Positions 54,198 through 63,474 of a DNA stretch of 64,000 nt are shown one piece after another. This DNA comes from Shewanella aestuarii (GTDB lineage Bacteria; Pseudomonadota; Gammaproteobacteria; Enterobacterales; Shewanellaceae). The stretch is from the NCBI RefSeq assembly GCF_011765625.1, contig NZ_CP050313.1, positions 1,732,501 through 1,796,500 of the forward strand, written 5' to 3'. The notes under the pieces are model-generated. The model ran no database searches, was not told where the DNA came from, and was given only the letters and a program-made list of their open reading frames with translations. Both the position numbers and the translations under genes were made by a program. Position 1 is the stretch's first letter. Every line of letters begins with the position of its first letter.

Positions 54198-54302
54198 GTT
54201 GGGTATTTATTCAAAGGCGTCAGGCCTGCTTGAAGAAATATTGCGTTTTTTGGGGATAACCAAGCTGTAACGCTGAGATATAAATCAAGTGATTGAAATG
54301 AA

Positions 54303-54767
54303 TTATTTCAAAAGACCGAGTACGACTTCATGGTGGTCTTTGGTTTTAAATTTATTGATAAAGTGGCTGATTTTACCATCAGTCCCAATCATAAAACTTA
54401 AGCGATGAATACCGTCATATATTTTGCCCATAAATTTCTTTTCTCCCCACACACCGAATGCGTCGGCCACGGCATGATCTTCATCACTGAGTAAGTGAAA
54501 ATTGAGCGCTTGTTTGTCAGAGAACTTAGTTAATCTTGAAACGGGATCAGGGCTTATGCCTAATACCGTGACATTTTCACTATCAAGTTGCTGTTTTATA
54601 TCGCGTAACCCTTGTGCTTGCACAGTACAACCCGGTGTAGACGCTTTAGGATAGAAGTAAACTAAAACCGGCCCTTTTTTGAGACAATCTTGTAATGTGA
54701 TCAATTCATCATATTGGTTTTTTAAAGCAAAAGAAGGGGCGATGTCACCGGCTTGTAATGTATTCAT
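54303..54767 (-). CDS. bcp: Peroxiredoxin Bcp (thiol peroxidase), lacking the usual resolving cysteine
   Basis: 154-aa AhpC/TSA-family peroxidase reducing peroxides in the cytoplasm. The peroxidatic Cys is in FYPKASTPGCTVQAQGLRD. In E. coli Bcp this reads PGCTVQACGLRD, the second Cys being the resolving residue; here it is Gln, and no other Cys is present, so it should work as a 1-Cys enzyme needing an external thiol. Two Met codons are possible; 54767 is chosen because AAGG at 54775-54778 is 7 nt away, against 1 nt for 54773. It lies about 100 bp downstream of gcvR on the same strand. Confidence 0.92.
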   Translation of the reverse strand: MNTLQAGDIAPSFALKNQYDELITLQDCLKKGPVLVYFYPKASTPGCTVQAQGLRDIKQQLDSENVTVLGISPDPVSRLTKFSDKQALNFHLLSDEDHAVADAFGVWGEKKFMGKIYDGIHRLSFMIGTDGKISHFINKFKTKDHHEVVLGLLK

Positions 54768-54868
54768 ATTCATTCCTTGTTGATAAGCAAAAATTTTATA
54801 ATAAAAAAGGGCATCTATTTATCAGCCCTTTATACGGTGCAAGTGGTTAATGGGTTTACCATCATTTT

Positions 54869-55405
54869 CTATGGTGTCGCAATACCCTGCATGCGTTTAA
54901 TGTTGCACTCAAGCGCCATTTGTTCTGCTAATTCATAGATGCTGTTTTCAAGATTAACCAAATCGACTTTCTCTGGAATGTTGATGGCAAGAAATATCGA
55001 CTGAGTTTGCAAGCCATCATTATCTTCAGCATGAGAGCGGACCGCGGCCAGATCTAATGAGCGGTCAGCTAAAAATTGAGTGATGGTTTTCATGGTGCCG
55101 CGTTGATCTTCACCACTAAATGTCACTTCTATCCGTGAGACAAAGTTTTTCGGTACGTGCTTAGAAGTGCGCTTCATCACAGTCATCAATTCTAATTCAA
55201 CGCTTAAGCTGGGTAGTAGTGACTCAATTTTTGTGATGGCAGGCCATGATCCGGCAATCATCATAATTAAGGTAAACTCGTTTCCAAATAAAGCCATACG
55301 GCTATCGACAATATCGCAGTCGCATTCACTGGCTAAACGGGCTAAACGGCTAACTAAACCGGGACGGTCTGTGCCCATCGCAGTAACAACCAAGTGGTTG
55401 GTCAT
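54869..55405 (-). CDS. gcvR: Glycine cleavage system regulator GcvR (two ACT domains)
   Basis: 178-aa cytoplasmic protein with two ACT domains: residues ~4-80 (LVVTAMGTDRPGLVSRLARLASECDCDIVDSRMALFGNEFTLIMMIAG) and ~92-170 (SRIEVTFSGEDQRGTMKTITQFLADRSLDLAAVRS). GcvR binds GcvA and blocks activation of the gcv operon when glycine is low. Gene order bcp-gcvR / dapA-bamC is the same as in E. coli. It diverges from dapA; the 353 bp between them (55406-55758) contain no gene I can support and must carry both promoters. Confidence 0.93.
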   Translation of the reverse strand: MTNHLVVTAMGTDRPGLVSRLARLASECDCDIVDSRMALFGNEFTLIMMIAGSWPAITKIESLLPSLSVELELMTVMKRTSKHVPKNFVSRIEVTFSGEDQRGTMKTITQFLADRSLDLAAVRSHAEDNDGLQTQSIFLAINIPEKVDLVNLENSIYELAEQMALECNIKRMQGIATP

Positions 55406-55758
55406 GGATTTTCCTCATTGTTTCGAGAGTAATTTTCGAACGGCAATTTGCAAGAGTAAATAATGCAAATCCAATCAATAATCTTAACATATCATGATTC
55501 AAAACCACCTAAAATCGGTCAATAAAATGTATTTGTTTATGTGATTGCTTGTTTTTGCACCACTTGAACTAAACAAGTAACGCTTATCTGACACAAGAGT
55601 GTTAAATTCACAGTTATAAAAGTATAAAACGCTATATATCTTGGGCATTGCAGCAGTATATGGCTTTTTAGTGTAATTTTGATTTGAACACTGCTAAAGC
55701 TTGTCATTAGTTCTTAGCATCAGTAACATAGCGAATCCTTAAAACTTGGGGAATAGAG

Positions 55759-56643
55759 ATGATAAACGGAAGCATCGTAGCCATAATCACGCCAATGAAC
55801 AGTGATGGCACAGTAGATTATGCCAGTCTTGAGCGACTAGTCGAATTTCATATCAATCAAGGCACAGATGCCATAGTTGCCGTTGGCACCACTGGCGAGT
55901 CTGCCACGTTGCCAATGAAAGAGCATATTGACGTTGTGAAGCAAACGGTTGCATTTGCCGCGGGCAGATTGCCTATTATTGGTGGTAATGGTGCAAACGC
56001 AACGGCTGAAGCGATAGAATTAACCAAGGCGCTACAAAGTACAGGTGTTAGCGCTATGTTAGGGGTGACACCCTATTATAATAAACCTACCCCGAAAGGG
56101 TTGGTTGCACATTATAAGGCCGTTGCTGCCAGTACTGATATTCCACAAATTTTATATAACGTACCGGGTCGTACAGCTGTTGATATGCAGCCTGAAACAG
56201 TTGCCAAGTTGTGCGATGTTAGTAATATTGTTGGCTTAAAAGAGGCTACAGGTGATGTGAGCCGTGTAGCAAAGTTACGCCAATTGTGTGGTGATGATTT
56301 TTTACTTTATAGCGGTGATGATGCCAGCGCGCGTGAATTTTTATTAGCGGGTGGAAATGGTGTGATATCAGTTGCTAATAATATCGTACCGCGTGCATTT
56401 AAAGATATGTGCGTTGCCGCACTTGCTGGTAATGCAGAACTTGCCGCCCAAATTGATAAACCATTATCCGGTTTATATAGTTCACTATTTTGTGAGGCAA
56501 ATCCTATCCCAGTTAAATGGGCTGTTCATCGCATGGGTTTGATTGACCATGGCCATATACGTTTACCTTTAACTGAACTTTCTGAACAGTTTCATGGTCT
56601 GTTATTAGATACAATGAAAAAAGCACAAATAGAGGTGCAATAA
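55759..56643 (+). CDS. dapA: 4-Hydroxy-tetrahydrodipicolinate synthase
   Basis: 294-aa TIM-barrel enzyme condensing pyruvate and aspartate semialdehyde, the first committed step to lysine and diaminopimelate. Active-site residues are at the E. coli positions: T44-T45 in [10 protein letters not shown]133 and R138 in LYNVPGRTA, and the Schiff-base K161 in [13 protein letters not shown] precedes ATG. bamC begins 3 nt after its stop, so the two are co-transcribed and probably translationally coupled. Confidence 0.96.
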   Translation: MINGSIVAIITPMNSDGTVDYASLERLVEFHINQGTDAIVAVGTTGESATLPMKEHIDVVKQTVAFAAGRLPIIGGNGANATAEAIELTKALQSTGVSAMLGVTPYYNKPTPKGLVAHYKAVAASTDIPQILYNVPGRTAVDMQPETVAKLCDVSNIVGLKEATGDVSRVAKLRQLCGDDFLLYSGDDASAREFLLAGGNGVISVANNIVPRAFKDMCVAALAGNAELAAQIDKPLSGLYSSLFCEANPIPVKWAVHRMGLIDHGHIRLPLTELSEQFHGLLLDTMKKAQIEVQ

Positions 56644-56646
56644 TAC

Positions 56647-57747
56647 ATGTTTAAGAAAGTCACCCCAATTATCCTGATCACAACTTTAGCGGCTTGTAGT
56701 ACGCCTATTGACCGTCGCCAAGTAAACGGTAGTGATGAATATATTCAAGCACCTGTTGCGCCATTACTTACGATACCTGAAGGCTTAAATCAGCCTAAGT
56801 ACAGTAAAGAATATGATATTCCTGAAGTAGGTAGCAAAGCTGATAAAACTATTATTGGCAAACGTTTGGATATTCGTCCACCGTTACAAGTATTGGCAAT
56901 GGCTGAGGGCACTCATGTTGAGGAAAGTGCCGACAGTATCAAGGTGATAGTGGAATCTATCGATGCTAATCGAGATTTAAAACAAGAAATCAATGATGTA
57001 TTACTGGGTTATTTAAATAAGAATAACGTGGCTGTTCGGTCAAATGATTATGAAAATGGTGTGATCGAAACTGACTGGATTGAAAACGAGGAAGTCATTG
57101 AGAAAAATCTTTGGGGTAATGATAAAGTTTATTTATTACGCCAACGTTATCAATTCAATATCAATGTTAAACCTCATGGACGTACCGGTGATGTCAGTAT
57201 CAACTTGATTGAACATGAAGAATATTACGACCAAGATCAACAAGATATTTTCTTATCTGGTGAAGATAAACGTCGTTATACCATTGATATGTTGAATAAT
57301 GCCGTAGCATACATGAGCATTGAACGTGAGCGCGCAATTCGTGCTGCACGTATTCAAGCCAGTTTGGGGATTGATGTTGATTTAGTTGATGGAAACGACA
57401 CCACTGAGGCTTATTGGTTAGCTCAAGCTAATTTTAAGCAAACGTGGGATCGTTTACGTTTAGTGTTACCTGAAATGGGTTTTGATATTGTCGATATGGA
57501 CAGTTCAAAAGGCTTATTCTTTGTTAATCTTGAAGAGAGTGGCGGATTCTGGAGCTCATTATGGGGTGAAGAACAGCTCAGTCTGCAAAAGGGCAACTAC
57601 CGCATAATGCTAAGAACAACTGATGATGAGCAACAGACCAAAATTTTATTACACGATGTGGCCAATGAGCCATTGCCTAATGAGGCTATTGTCGAAGTAT
57701 ATCAACGTATTTCTGCGTTGATGAAAGAAGACCGAAAAGATCGTTAA
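56647..57747 (+). CDS. bamC: Outer-membrane assembly lipoprotein BamC
   Basis: 366-aa lipoprotein of the BAM complex, which inserts beta-barrel proteins into the outer membrane. The signal peptide ends in lipobox LAAC with Cys17 as lipidation site. A flexible N-terminal segment (~20-85) that in E. coli lies along BamD is followed by two helix-grip domains (~90-215 and ~245-360; TEAYWLAQANFKQTWDRLRLVLPEMGFDIVDMDSSKGLFFV). Position next to dapA is conserved with E. coli nlpB. A terminator follows at 57773. Confidence 0.92.
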   Translation: MFKKVTPIILITTLAACSTPIDRRQVNGSDEYIQAPVAPLLTIPEGLNQPKYSKEYDIPEVGSKADKTIIGKRLDIRPPLQVLAMAEGTHVEESADSIKVIVESIDANRDLKQEINDVLLGYLNKNNVAVRSNDYENGVIETDWIENEEVIEKNLWGNDKVYLLRQRYQFNINVKPHGRTGDVSINLIEHEEYYDQDQQDIFLSGEDKRRYTIDMLNNAVAYMSIERERAIRAARIQASLGIDVDLVDGNDTTEAYWLAQANFKQTWDRLRLVLPEMGFDIVDMDSSKGLFFVNLEESGGFWSSLWGEEQLSLQKGNYRIMLRTTDDEQQTKILLHDVANEPLPNEAIVEVYQRISALMKEDRKDR

Positions 57748-57772
57748 TAGCTAAATTGTTGTTCAATAAAAC

Positions 57773-57798
57773 GAGATGCCATGAGCATCTCTTTTTTT
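57773..57798 (+). terminator. Terminator of dapA-bamC
   Basis: GAGATGC (57773-57779), loop CATGA, GCATCTC (57785-57791), then seven T. Confidence 0.9.
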
Positions 57799-57916
57799 AT
57801 TCAATTATTTCTAATTTGTAAGCAAAGGTAAAACGGCTTGCAGTCACTAAGCTGCTGAGTACAATCATTGTAACTAGATCTCATTGCTTGTTTATTCAAT
57901 CTAATGGGTAGTGAAA

Positions 57917-58082
57917 CTAATACCAATCACGATAAGTAAGTGATCAAAAATAGCGTAGGAGAAACGCTTGGTAACGAGGCAGATTTTTCGATAAGTAGTT
58001 GTTATGCAATCAAAAAGTCTAATGCTGTTATCGAGTTTTTAACAAGCTAGGGTGATCAGTTATGTATTACGATTGGTATAAG
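57917..58082. mobile_element. MITE-like intergenic element with 30-bp imperfect terminal inverted repeats
   Basis: The ends 57917-57946 and 58053-58082 are inverted copies matching at 23 of 30 positions, with both carrying ATACCAATC and TGATCA blocks. The 106-bp interior has no open reading frame. It lies in the 499-bp gap between bamC and the RND adaptor gene. Size, ends and placement fit a non-autonomous miniature element or dispersed intergenic repeat. No transposase is in the window to pair with it. Confidence 0.65.
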
Positions 58083-58246
58083 CTAAAAAGTGATCCATTT
58101 CTTAGCAAAATCACTATTAGCAATGGTTGTTAATCTTGCTGAAGTCACACAAACTGTTTTCGAAAAATTAATAATGAAAAATATCATCGCTGCTGCAAGT
58201 TAAGCACAGCCTAGAACGATATAACCCTACTGAGAACTTAGCACTG

Positions 58247-59329
58247 ATGAAAAAAATATTCCTAATACTTGCTATCTGTGGCATTGGTTTTTATGCATAC
58301 AAAACAATGCAACCTCAACAAACAATGGCTCAACGTCCAAAGGCTATTCCTAACGTGGTGGTGGCATATGCCAAGTTAATGCCCATTCGTGATGAAGTCG
58401 AGGCAATTGGCACTGGCAAAGCAAATGAATCAATAACGGTTACTTCAAAAATTACCGAAGTGGTAACTGAAATTAACTTTGAGGATGGCGATTTAGTGCC
58501 AAAAGATAAAGTGCTGGTTCAGTTACAAGATGCTGAGCAACAGGCCAAAGTTAATGCTGCAAAAGTAAAGCTCAAAGAGCATCTGCGAGAGTTTGAACGT
58601 ATCAGTAGCTTGGTTACCAGTAAAACCGTTGCTGAGTTAGAACGTGATAGATTACAAAGCTTAATCGACTCTGCCAGAGCAGAGCTTGATCAAGCTAATT
58701 CGGCACTAACCGACAGGGCTATTTCATCGCCATTTGCCGGTCGTCTTGGCTTGCGTCAAGTTAGTGTGGGCAGTTTAGTGTCAACTGGTGAGAAAATCAC
58801 TACCTTGGATGATGTCAGTAAAATTAAGCTCGATTTCTCTGTTCCTGAGCGCTTTATTCAGCAGTTGCAAGCGGGGAAATTAGTTGAAGCCAGCGCAGTC
58901 GCCTTTCCTGGTCGTGTTTTTAAAGGTGAGGTGACCTCTATTGACAGTCGAGTTAACCCAGCAACACGTGCCGTTATGGTACGTGCAATTATCCCAAATG
59001 ATGACCTTGCACTGTTACCGGGTATGTTGATGAAAGTAAAATTAATCAAACAAAGCCGTGAAGGATTGCTACTGCCTGAGTCTGCCATTATTCCTATTCA
59101 AGATAAGCATTATATTTACAGTACTAACCAAGACAATGAAGTGATCCAAATTGAGGTCAAACTTGGTGTTAGAATGCGTGGCTGGGTTGAGATTGTTGAC
59201 GGCTTATCTGTGGGTGAACAAGTGCTTATCCGCGGTATTTTGAAAGTAAGACCTGGTGATAAAGTTACTATCCAAGAGGCGGAAAACTTCAATTTTGTAC
59301 AAATTGAAACAGCGGAGAAATCAGCATGA
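58247..59329 (+). CDS. RND efflux periplasmic adaptor (membrane-fusion) subunit
   Basis: 360-aa adaptor linking an inner-membrane RND pump to an outer-membrane channel. The N-terminal signal/anchor helix (FLILAICGIGFYAYK) is followed by the lipoyl halves (ESITVTSKITEVVTEINFEDGDLVPKDKVLVQLQD and ISSPFAGRLGLRQVSVGSLVSTGEKITTLDD), a short alpha-hairpin (~100-150) and a beta-barrel. Its stop overlaps the permease start by 4 nt (ATGA), a coupled operon. No outer-membrane TolC-like gene follows. The ribosome-binding site is weak. Confidence 0.92.
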   Translation: MKKIFLILAICGIGFYAYKTMQPQQTMAQRPKAIPNVVVAYAKLMPIRDEVEAIGTGKANESITVTSKITEVVTEINFEDGDLVPKDKVLVQLQDAEQQAKVNAAKVKLKEHLREFERISSLVTSKTVAELERDRLQSLIDSARAELDQANSALTDRAISSPFAGRLGLRQVSVGSLVSTGEKITTLDDVSKIKLDFSVPERFIQQLQAGKLVEASAVAFPGRVFKGEVTSIDSRVNPATRAVMVRAIIPNDDLALLPGMLMKVKLIKQSREGLLLPESAIIPIQDKHYIYSTNQDNEVIQIEVKLGVRMRGWVEIVDGLSVGEQVLIRGILKVRPGDKVTIQEAENFNFVQIETAEKSA

Positions 59330-62300
59330 TTTTAACTGATATTTCTGTTAAACGTCCTGTTTTAGCATCCGTATTAAGTATTTTACTGGTGGTGCTAGGC
59401 CTAGTATCTTATGGCAAATTACCCCTACGTGAATACCCCAATATTGATCCGCCGATTGTGTCAATTGAAACCAGTTATCGCGGTGCAAGTAGTTCGGTAG
59501 TAGAAAGCCGAATAACTCAGCTTATTGAAGATCAAGTGAGTGGTATAGAAGGTATACGTCATATTAGTTCTTCAAGTAGTGATGGCCGTTCTAGTGTCAC
59601 TATTGAATTTGAAATTAGCCGTGATATTGAAGCGGCAACCAATGATGTGCGTGACCGCATTTCTGGTTTAATTAATCGATTACCGGAAGAGGCTGATTCA
59701 CCTGCTATTTATAAAGCCAATGGCAGTGATGAGGTGATAATGTGGCTGAACTTAGTTTCAGATCAAATGGACACCTTACAACTTACTGATTATGCCAATC
59801 GCTATTTAGTTGACCGATTCTCAGTGATTGATGGGGTATCAACACTGCGTTTGGGTGGTGGTAAGGTCTATGCTATGCGGATATGGATTGACCGGCAAGC
59901 ACTGGCTGCTAGAGGTTTAACCGTAAGTGATATTGAGTCGGCACTGAGGTCTGAAAACGTTGAGTTTCCTGCAGGCTCAGTTGAATCAAAGGACCGTCAT
60001 TTTACGGTTCGTTTAGAGCGGGTTTACCGCACAGCAGAAGATTTTGCTAACTTGGTGATCACCCAAGGCGACGATGGTTATTTGGTTAAGTTAGGTGATG
60101 TTGCTAAAGTTGAAATTGGTAGTGAAGAAGAGCGGATTATTTTCCGTGGCAACACAGAGTCGATGATTGGATTGGGTGTGAGCAAGCAATCTACTGCCAA
60201 CACTTTAGAGGTTGCCCGAGCTGCTAATGCTTTGGTTGATAAAATCAATCCAACATTGCCAGCAGGAATGGAAATTAAGCGCTCTTACGACAGTTCAGTG
60301 TTTATTGAGCGTTCAATTGAAGAAGTGTATCAAACCTTATTTATTGCCATGATATTGGTCATTATGGTGATTTACCTGTTCCTAGGCAGCGTGCGGGCCA
60401 TGCTAATTCCGGCCATTACAGTGCCGGTATCCTTGTTAGCGACTTTCATCGTGCTTTATGCATTAGGTTACACCATTAACTTACTGACTTTGTTAGCTAT
60501 GATTTTAGCGATTGGTATGGTGGTTGATGATGCCATTGTGATGCTAGAAAACATACACCGCCGCATTGAAGAGGGTGACTCGCCATTAAAAGCGGCATTT
60601 CTAGGTAGCCGTGAAGTTGCTTTTGCGATTGTTGCTACCACATTAGTACTGGTTGCCGTGTTTATGCCAATTACTTTCTTAGAAGGTGATTTAGGTAAAT
60701 TGTTTAAAGAGTTTGCGGTGACGATGAGTGCAGCGGTGATGTTTTCAAGCATCGTAGCGTTAACGCTCAGTCCAATGATGTGTTCAAAGTTGTTAAAACC
60801 AGCCGAGCAAGATACTTGGTTGGTAAAACAAGTGGATAAGTTGATGAATAAGGTAATTGACTTATATAAAGCGACCTTGTCAAAAGCAATCAAGCAACCT
60901 TTATTAGTTAGTTTATTGGTCATTATTTCATTTGCAATTAGTGGTTATTTAGTTCAAAAAGTGCCCCAAGAATTTGCTCCTCAAGAAGATAGAGGCTCAA
61001 TGTTCTTAATTGTGAATGGCCCACAAGGTGCTAGTTTCGAATATATTGAAAAATATATGGACGAAATAGAAGGGCGGTTAATGCCATTGGTGGACAGTGG
61101 TGATATTAAACGTTTATTGATACGTGCTCCGCGTGGTTGGGGTAGCGGTTCTGATTTTTCAAATGGTATGGCGATTATTGTGCTTGAAGATTGGGGCCAG
61201 CGTCGCAGCGCAAATGAAATTATCGGTGATATTCGAAACAAATTATCTGATCTGGCTGGTATTCGTGCTTTCCCTATTATGCGTCAAGCTTTTGGCCGCG
61301 GTGTGGGTAAGCCGGTACAGTTTGTCTTGGGCGGCCCAAGCTATGAAGAACTTGCTCTGTGGCGTGACATTATGCTCGAAAAAGCCAAAGATAATCCAAA
61401 GCTTCGTGGTTTAGATCATGATTATCAAGAAACCAAACCGCAATTACGGGTTATTATTGATAAAGTGCGTGCTGCCGATTTGGGCGTATCAATATCACAA
61501 ATTGGTCGTACTTTGGAAACCATGTTGGGCTCAAAGCTAGTGACCACCTTCATGCGAAATGGTGAAGAGTATGATGTGATCATTGAAGGTAATCGTGATA
61601 ACCAGAGTACTGCTAGCGATATGGAAAACTTATATGTTCGCTCTGAGCAAACCAATGAGTTAATCCCTTTGTCTAACTTGGTGACGATTGAAGAGTTTGC
61701 CGATGCCAGTTCTTTAAATCGCTATAATCGCATGCGCTCAATTACGTTAGAAGCTAACTTAGCGGATGACTATAGTTTAGGTGAGGCGATTGATTATCTG
61801 AATAATCTTGCTTCAACTTACCTTCCAGCAGAAGCGGTAATTAGCTACAAAGGCCCTTCATTAGATTACCAAGAGTCAGGTAACTCAATGAACTTTGTCT
61901 TTGTATTAGCGTTAGGTATTGTGTTTTTGGTGTTAGCCGCTCAGTTTGAAAGCTATATCCATCCAATGGTGATTATGCTTACTGTACCGCTTGCGACAGT
62001 TGGGGCATTAATTGGTCTATGGTTTACCGGCCAAAGCCTTAATATTTACAGTCAAATTGGTATCATTATGTTAGTAGGGCTCGCAACTAAAAATGGTATT
62101 TTGATTGTTGAATTTGCTAATCAACTCCGTGATAGAGGTATTGAGTTTAGTGAAGCCATTTTACAAGCTTCGGCGCAGCGTTTACGCCCTATTTTAATGA
62201 CAGGTATTACGACGGCTGCAGGTGCTTTACCTTTGGTGATGGCACAAGGTGCGGGTTCTGAAACTCGTTATGTAATTGGCGTTGTAGTGCTTTCAGGTAT

Positions 62301-62418
62301 TACGTTAGCCACCTTCTTTACTTTGGTGGTTATTCCTGTGGCTTACAGTTTATTTGCTAAAAATAGCGGCTCGCCAGATACGGTTGCTAAACAGCTTGAA
62401 CAAGAACTGAATCAGTAA
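59326..62418 (+). CDS. RND multidrug efflux permease (HAE1 family, AcrB-like)
   Basis: 1030-aa inner-membrane proton-driven pump. The N-terminus MILTDISVKRPVLASVLSIL leads into TM1, followed by a periplasmic porter domain (~35-335), TM2-6 with GMVVDDAIVMLENIHR carrying the proton-relay Asp pair in TM4, a second porter domain and TM7-12 with LVGLATKNGILIVEFANQLRD. Length is typical of the family. Substrates cannot be read from sequence. It overlaps the adaptor gene by 4 nt and ends before a bidirectional terminator. Confidence 0.95.
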   Translation: MILTDISVKRPVLASVLSILLVVLGLVSYGKLPLREYPNIDPPIVSIETSYRGASSSVVESRITQLIEDQVSGIEGIRHISSSSSDGRSSVTIEFEISRDIEAATNDVRDRISGLINRLPEEADSPAIYKANGSDEVIMWLNLVSDQMDTLQLTDYANRYLVDRFSVIDGVSTLRLGGGKVYAMRIWIDRQALAARGLTVSDIESALRSENVEFPAGSVESKDRHFTVRLERVYRTAEDFANLVITQGDDGYLVKLGDVAKVEIGSEEERIIFRGNTESMIGLGVSKQSTANTLEVARAANALVDKINPTLPAGMEIKRSYDSSVFIERSIEEVYQTLFIAMILVIMVIYLFLGSVRAMLIPAITVPVSLLATFIVLYALGYTINLLTLLAMILAIGMVVDDAIVMLENIHRRIEEGDSPLKAAFLGSREVAFAIVATTLVLVAVFMPITFLEGDLGKLFKEFAVTMSAAVMFSSIVALTLSPMMCSKLLKPAEQDTWLVKQVDKLMNKVIDLYKATLSKAIKQPLLVSLLVIISFAISGYLVQKVPQEFAPQEDRGSMFLIVNGPQGASFEYIEKYMDEIEGRLMPLVDSGDIKRLLIRAPRGWGSGSDFSNGMAIIVLEDWGQRRSANEIIGDIRNKLSDLAGIRAFPIMRQAFGRGVGKPVQFVLGGPSYEELALWRDIMLEKAKDNPKLRGLDHDYQETKPQLRVIIDKVRAADLGVSISQIGRTLETMLGSKLVTTFMRNGEEYDVIIEGNRDNQSTASDMENLYVRSEQTNELIPLSNLVTIEEFADASSLNRYNRMRSITLEANLADDYSLGEAIDYLNNLASTYLPAEAVISYKGPSLDYQESGNSMNFVFVLALGIVFLVLAAQFESYIHPMVIMLTVPLATVGALIGLWFTGQSLNIYSQIGIIMLVGLATKNGILIVEFANQLRDRGIEFSEAILQASAQRLRPILMTGITTAAGALPLVMAQGAGSETRYVIGVVVLSGITLATFFTLVVIPVAYSLFAKNSGSPDTVAKQLEQELNQ

Positions 62419-62447
62419 ACAATTAACTTGATAAACAAAAATTGAAT

Positions 62448-62479
62448 AAAAAGCCAGTACTTAACAGTGCTGGCTTTTT
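62448..62479. terminator. Bidirectional terminator between the RND permease and MBL-fold genes
   Basis: AAAAAGCCAGTAC (62448-62460) and GTGCTGGCTTTTT (62467-62479) pair with one T-G pair around TTAACA. Confidence 0.9.
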
Positions 62480-62507
62480 GTTTTGTTAACATGAAAGTGA
62501 ATTTAAA

Positions 62508-63398
62508 TTACTTCAAATCTTGATAGAGAGTGTCTATCCATTTATCGGCATTAATAAATGCCCAACTCCAATCTTTGTACTTATCAGGCACGCCTGCCGC
62601 TTTAATTTGTTCTAAAGATTTACCTTCATTAATGTTTGCTTTCATCCAATTAATGCTGTCATCAAGCATATGTTTGAATTTGAGTAATTCACTTTTAGTC
62701 GCTAAATCACCATGACCTGGAATAATCTGAGTATTGTCGTCAATTTTCATCACAATCTTGCCCACATTATCTCGATAGCCAATGACAGAGCCGCCGCCTT
62801 TCAAATCAATATAAGGAAATCTGTCTTTAAAAAACAAATCTCCCATGTGGATTACATTATTTTTTTGCCAATAAACCACACTGTCGCCATCGGTATGGCC
62901 TGGACCTAGGTGAAGTACTTCTAATGTATCTTGATTGAAATGAATCGAGATATGATCCGAATAGGTGATTACAGGTAATGCTGATGCGGGGGTTTTATCA
63001 TCACTCGCTAATCTTTTAAGCACGTTATGATGCGCTAAAATGGTGCCATTTGCGCCAAAGTGTGCATTACCACCTGTGTGATCACCATGATAATGGGTGT
63101 TAACTATGTACTTAGGCACGCCAGATTGAATTTTGTTTAATGAGGCACTAATTTTATCGGCCAGTGGTGCAAATTGGTCATCAATAATTAAGATGCCATC
63201 TGAGCCTGCTGACACACCGATGTTGCCGCCAGAGCCAATAAACATATAGGTGGTATCGGTCAGTTGCTGTGCGTTAATCTCAACATTTTTAAATCTGTCT
63301 TCATCAGCATAACTGACATTGGCGAGTGTGCTGCTAATAAGCACTAAACCACATATTGTGCTTGTATTTAATGTAGTTTTAAAACTGGATTGCACCAT
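62508..63398 (-). CDS. Exported metallo-beta-lactamase-fold hydrolase
   Basis: 296-aa protein with a signal peptide ending VSYA. The zinc-binding motif THYHGDHTGG (HxHxDH) is complete; GPGHTDGDSVVYW supplies the next His and Asp ligands, and IIPGHGD the last His. This is the group of periplasmic MBL-fold hydrolases often found beside redox or efflux genes; it may or may not act on beta-lactams. Lactamase activity is not implied by the fold. It lies between an RND operon and a second, damaged RND permease gene on its own strand, 77 bp downstream of the latter. Confidence 0.9.
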   Translation of the reverse strand: MVQSSFKTTLNTSTICGLVLISSTLANVSYADEDRFKNVEINAQQLTDTTYMFIGSGGNIGVSAGSDGILIIDDQFAPLADKISASLNKIQSGVPKYIVNTHYHGDHTGGNAHFGANGTILAHHNVLKRLASDDKTPASALPVITYSDHISIHFNQDTLEVLHLGPGHTDGDSVVYWQKNNVIHMGDLFFKDRFPYIDLKGGGSVIGYRDNVGKIVMKIDDNTQIIPGHGDLATKSELLKFKHMLDDSINWMKANINEGKSLEQIKAAGVPDKYKDWSWAFINADKWIDTLYQDLK

Positions 63399-63474
63399 TA
63401 TTGTTTCCCTTCAATTGTGAATTTGCCACCTTGATACGTTAACAATATCAAGATGGCTTTATTTTAATTTTTTA

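Noticed and set aside
62508..63398. Calling the MBL-fold protein a beta-lactamase resistance gene
   Set aside because: The zinc motif defines only the fold; the sequence does not show recognisable B1-B3 lactamase-specific features, so a general hydrolase call is safer.
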